Positions 63,851 to 64,000 of a stretch of 64,000 bases of DNA are shown here, in pieces; position 1 is the first letter of the stretch, and each line of letters starts with the position of its first letter. The position numbers and the translations under genes were made by a program. Below the pieces are notes generated by a model that ran no database searches, was not told the DNA's origin, and saw only the letters and a program-made list of their open reading frames with translations. Origin of the DNA: Rhodospirillales bacterium. GTDB lineage: Bacteria > Pseudomonadota > Gammaproteobacteria > Nevskiales > Nevskiaceae. Location: positions 1 through 64,000 of the forward strand of contig CAJCJH010000060.1 in assembly GCA_903970615.1 (NCBI GenBank), read 5' to 3'.

Positions 63851-64000
63851 GTGAAGAGAATCTATGCCGGCAACCTGCCGACCGACACCACCGAGAAAGA
63901 GTTGACCGAACTGTTCGCCGCACACGGCCGGGTGCGTTCGATCAAACTCGCGCACGATGTTTTTTCGGGCAAATGCCGCGGTTTTGGATTCATCGAAATG
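63851..64000 (+). CDS. RRM-domain RNA-binding protein (3' end outside window)
   Basis: The window ends 50 codons into this gene. The visible part begins VKRIYAGNLPTDTTEKELTE and contains the RNP-2 motif IYAGNL and the RNP-1 motif KCRGFGFIEM of an RNA recognition motif. The start is GTG 63851 with AGGAGA seven bases upstream. Small single-RRM proteins of this type are often cold-induced, and the pairing with rhlE suggests a joint role in RNA remodelling. Confidence 0.9.
   Translation, partial: MKRIYAGNLPTDTTEKELTELFAAHGRVRSIKLAHDVFSGKCRGFGFIEM

Overview
The window is a GC-rich stretch of chromosome whose gene content and order are gammaproteobacterial: rpsT/murJ-ribF-ileS-lspA, lon-hupB-tRNA-ppiD, gloB-yafS-rnhA-dnaQ and fadBA. 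The minor-pilin cluster next to lspA and the lon-hupB-tRNA-ppiD order suggest a member of or near the Xanthomonadales/Nevskiales/Steroidobacterales. That placement is inferred from family recognition and synteny, not from a database search. I see no insertion sequence, prophage or CRISPR array.

Layout. 1-4886: a tripartite-efflux adaptor and an RND pump, with a possible tail of an upstream gene at the left edge. 4957-11596: a housekeeping block with rpsT on the minus strand diverging from murJ, ribF, ileS and lspA. 11671-29771, all minus: two consecutive minor-pilin/PilY1 clusters, each running FimT-PilV-PilW-PilX-PilY1-PilE and mostly joined by 4-base stop/start overlaps. A perfect CRP/Vfr-type palindrome lies upstream of the first gene. 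30047-36251: an outer-membrane protein, lon with a possible heat-shock promoter, hupB, tRNA-Val, tRNA-Asp and ppiD.

36330-46386, minus: a tightly packed operon of nine envelope genes ending at fabI. It encodes a small secreted protein, a secreted TPR-like protein, two TPR lipoproteins, a small secreted protein, a TolQ/ExbB channel, two TolR/ExbD proteins and a TonB-like protein with an AgmX/PglI-type C-terminus. It resembles a minimal version of the myxobacterial Agl-Glt proton-driven machine and is the best candidate here for an uncharacterised system.

46534-49512: gloB diverging from a translationally coupled yafS-rnhA-dnaQ set. 49481-54906: an ArsR-methyltransferase fusion, a PhaF-like phasin, and the fatty-acid oxidation pair fadB-fadA. 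54985-60300: a looser region with an AT-richer gene of unknown function, an acetolactate synthase large subunit without its small subunit, a truncated SPFH/prohibitin remnant, a histidine-rich secreted peptide and a zinc metallopeptidase-like protein. 60610-64000: an alpha/beta hydrolase, a DUF4399 lipoprotein, the DEAD-box helicase rhlE, and an RRM RNA-binding protein cut by the right edge.
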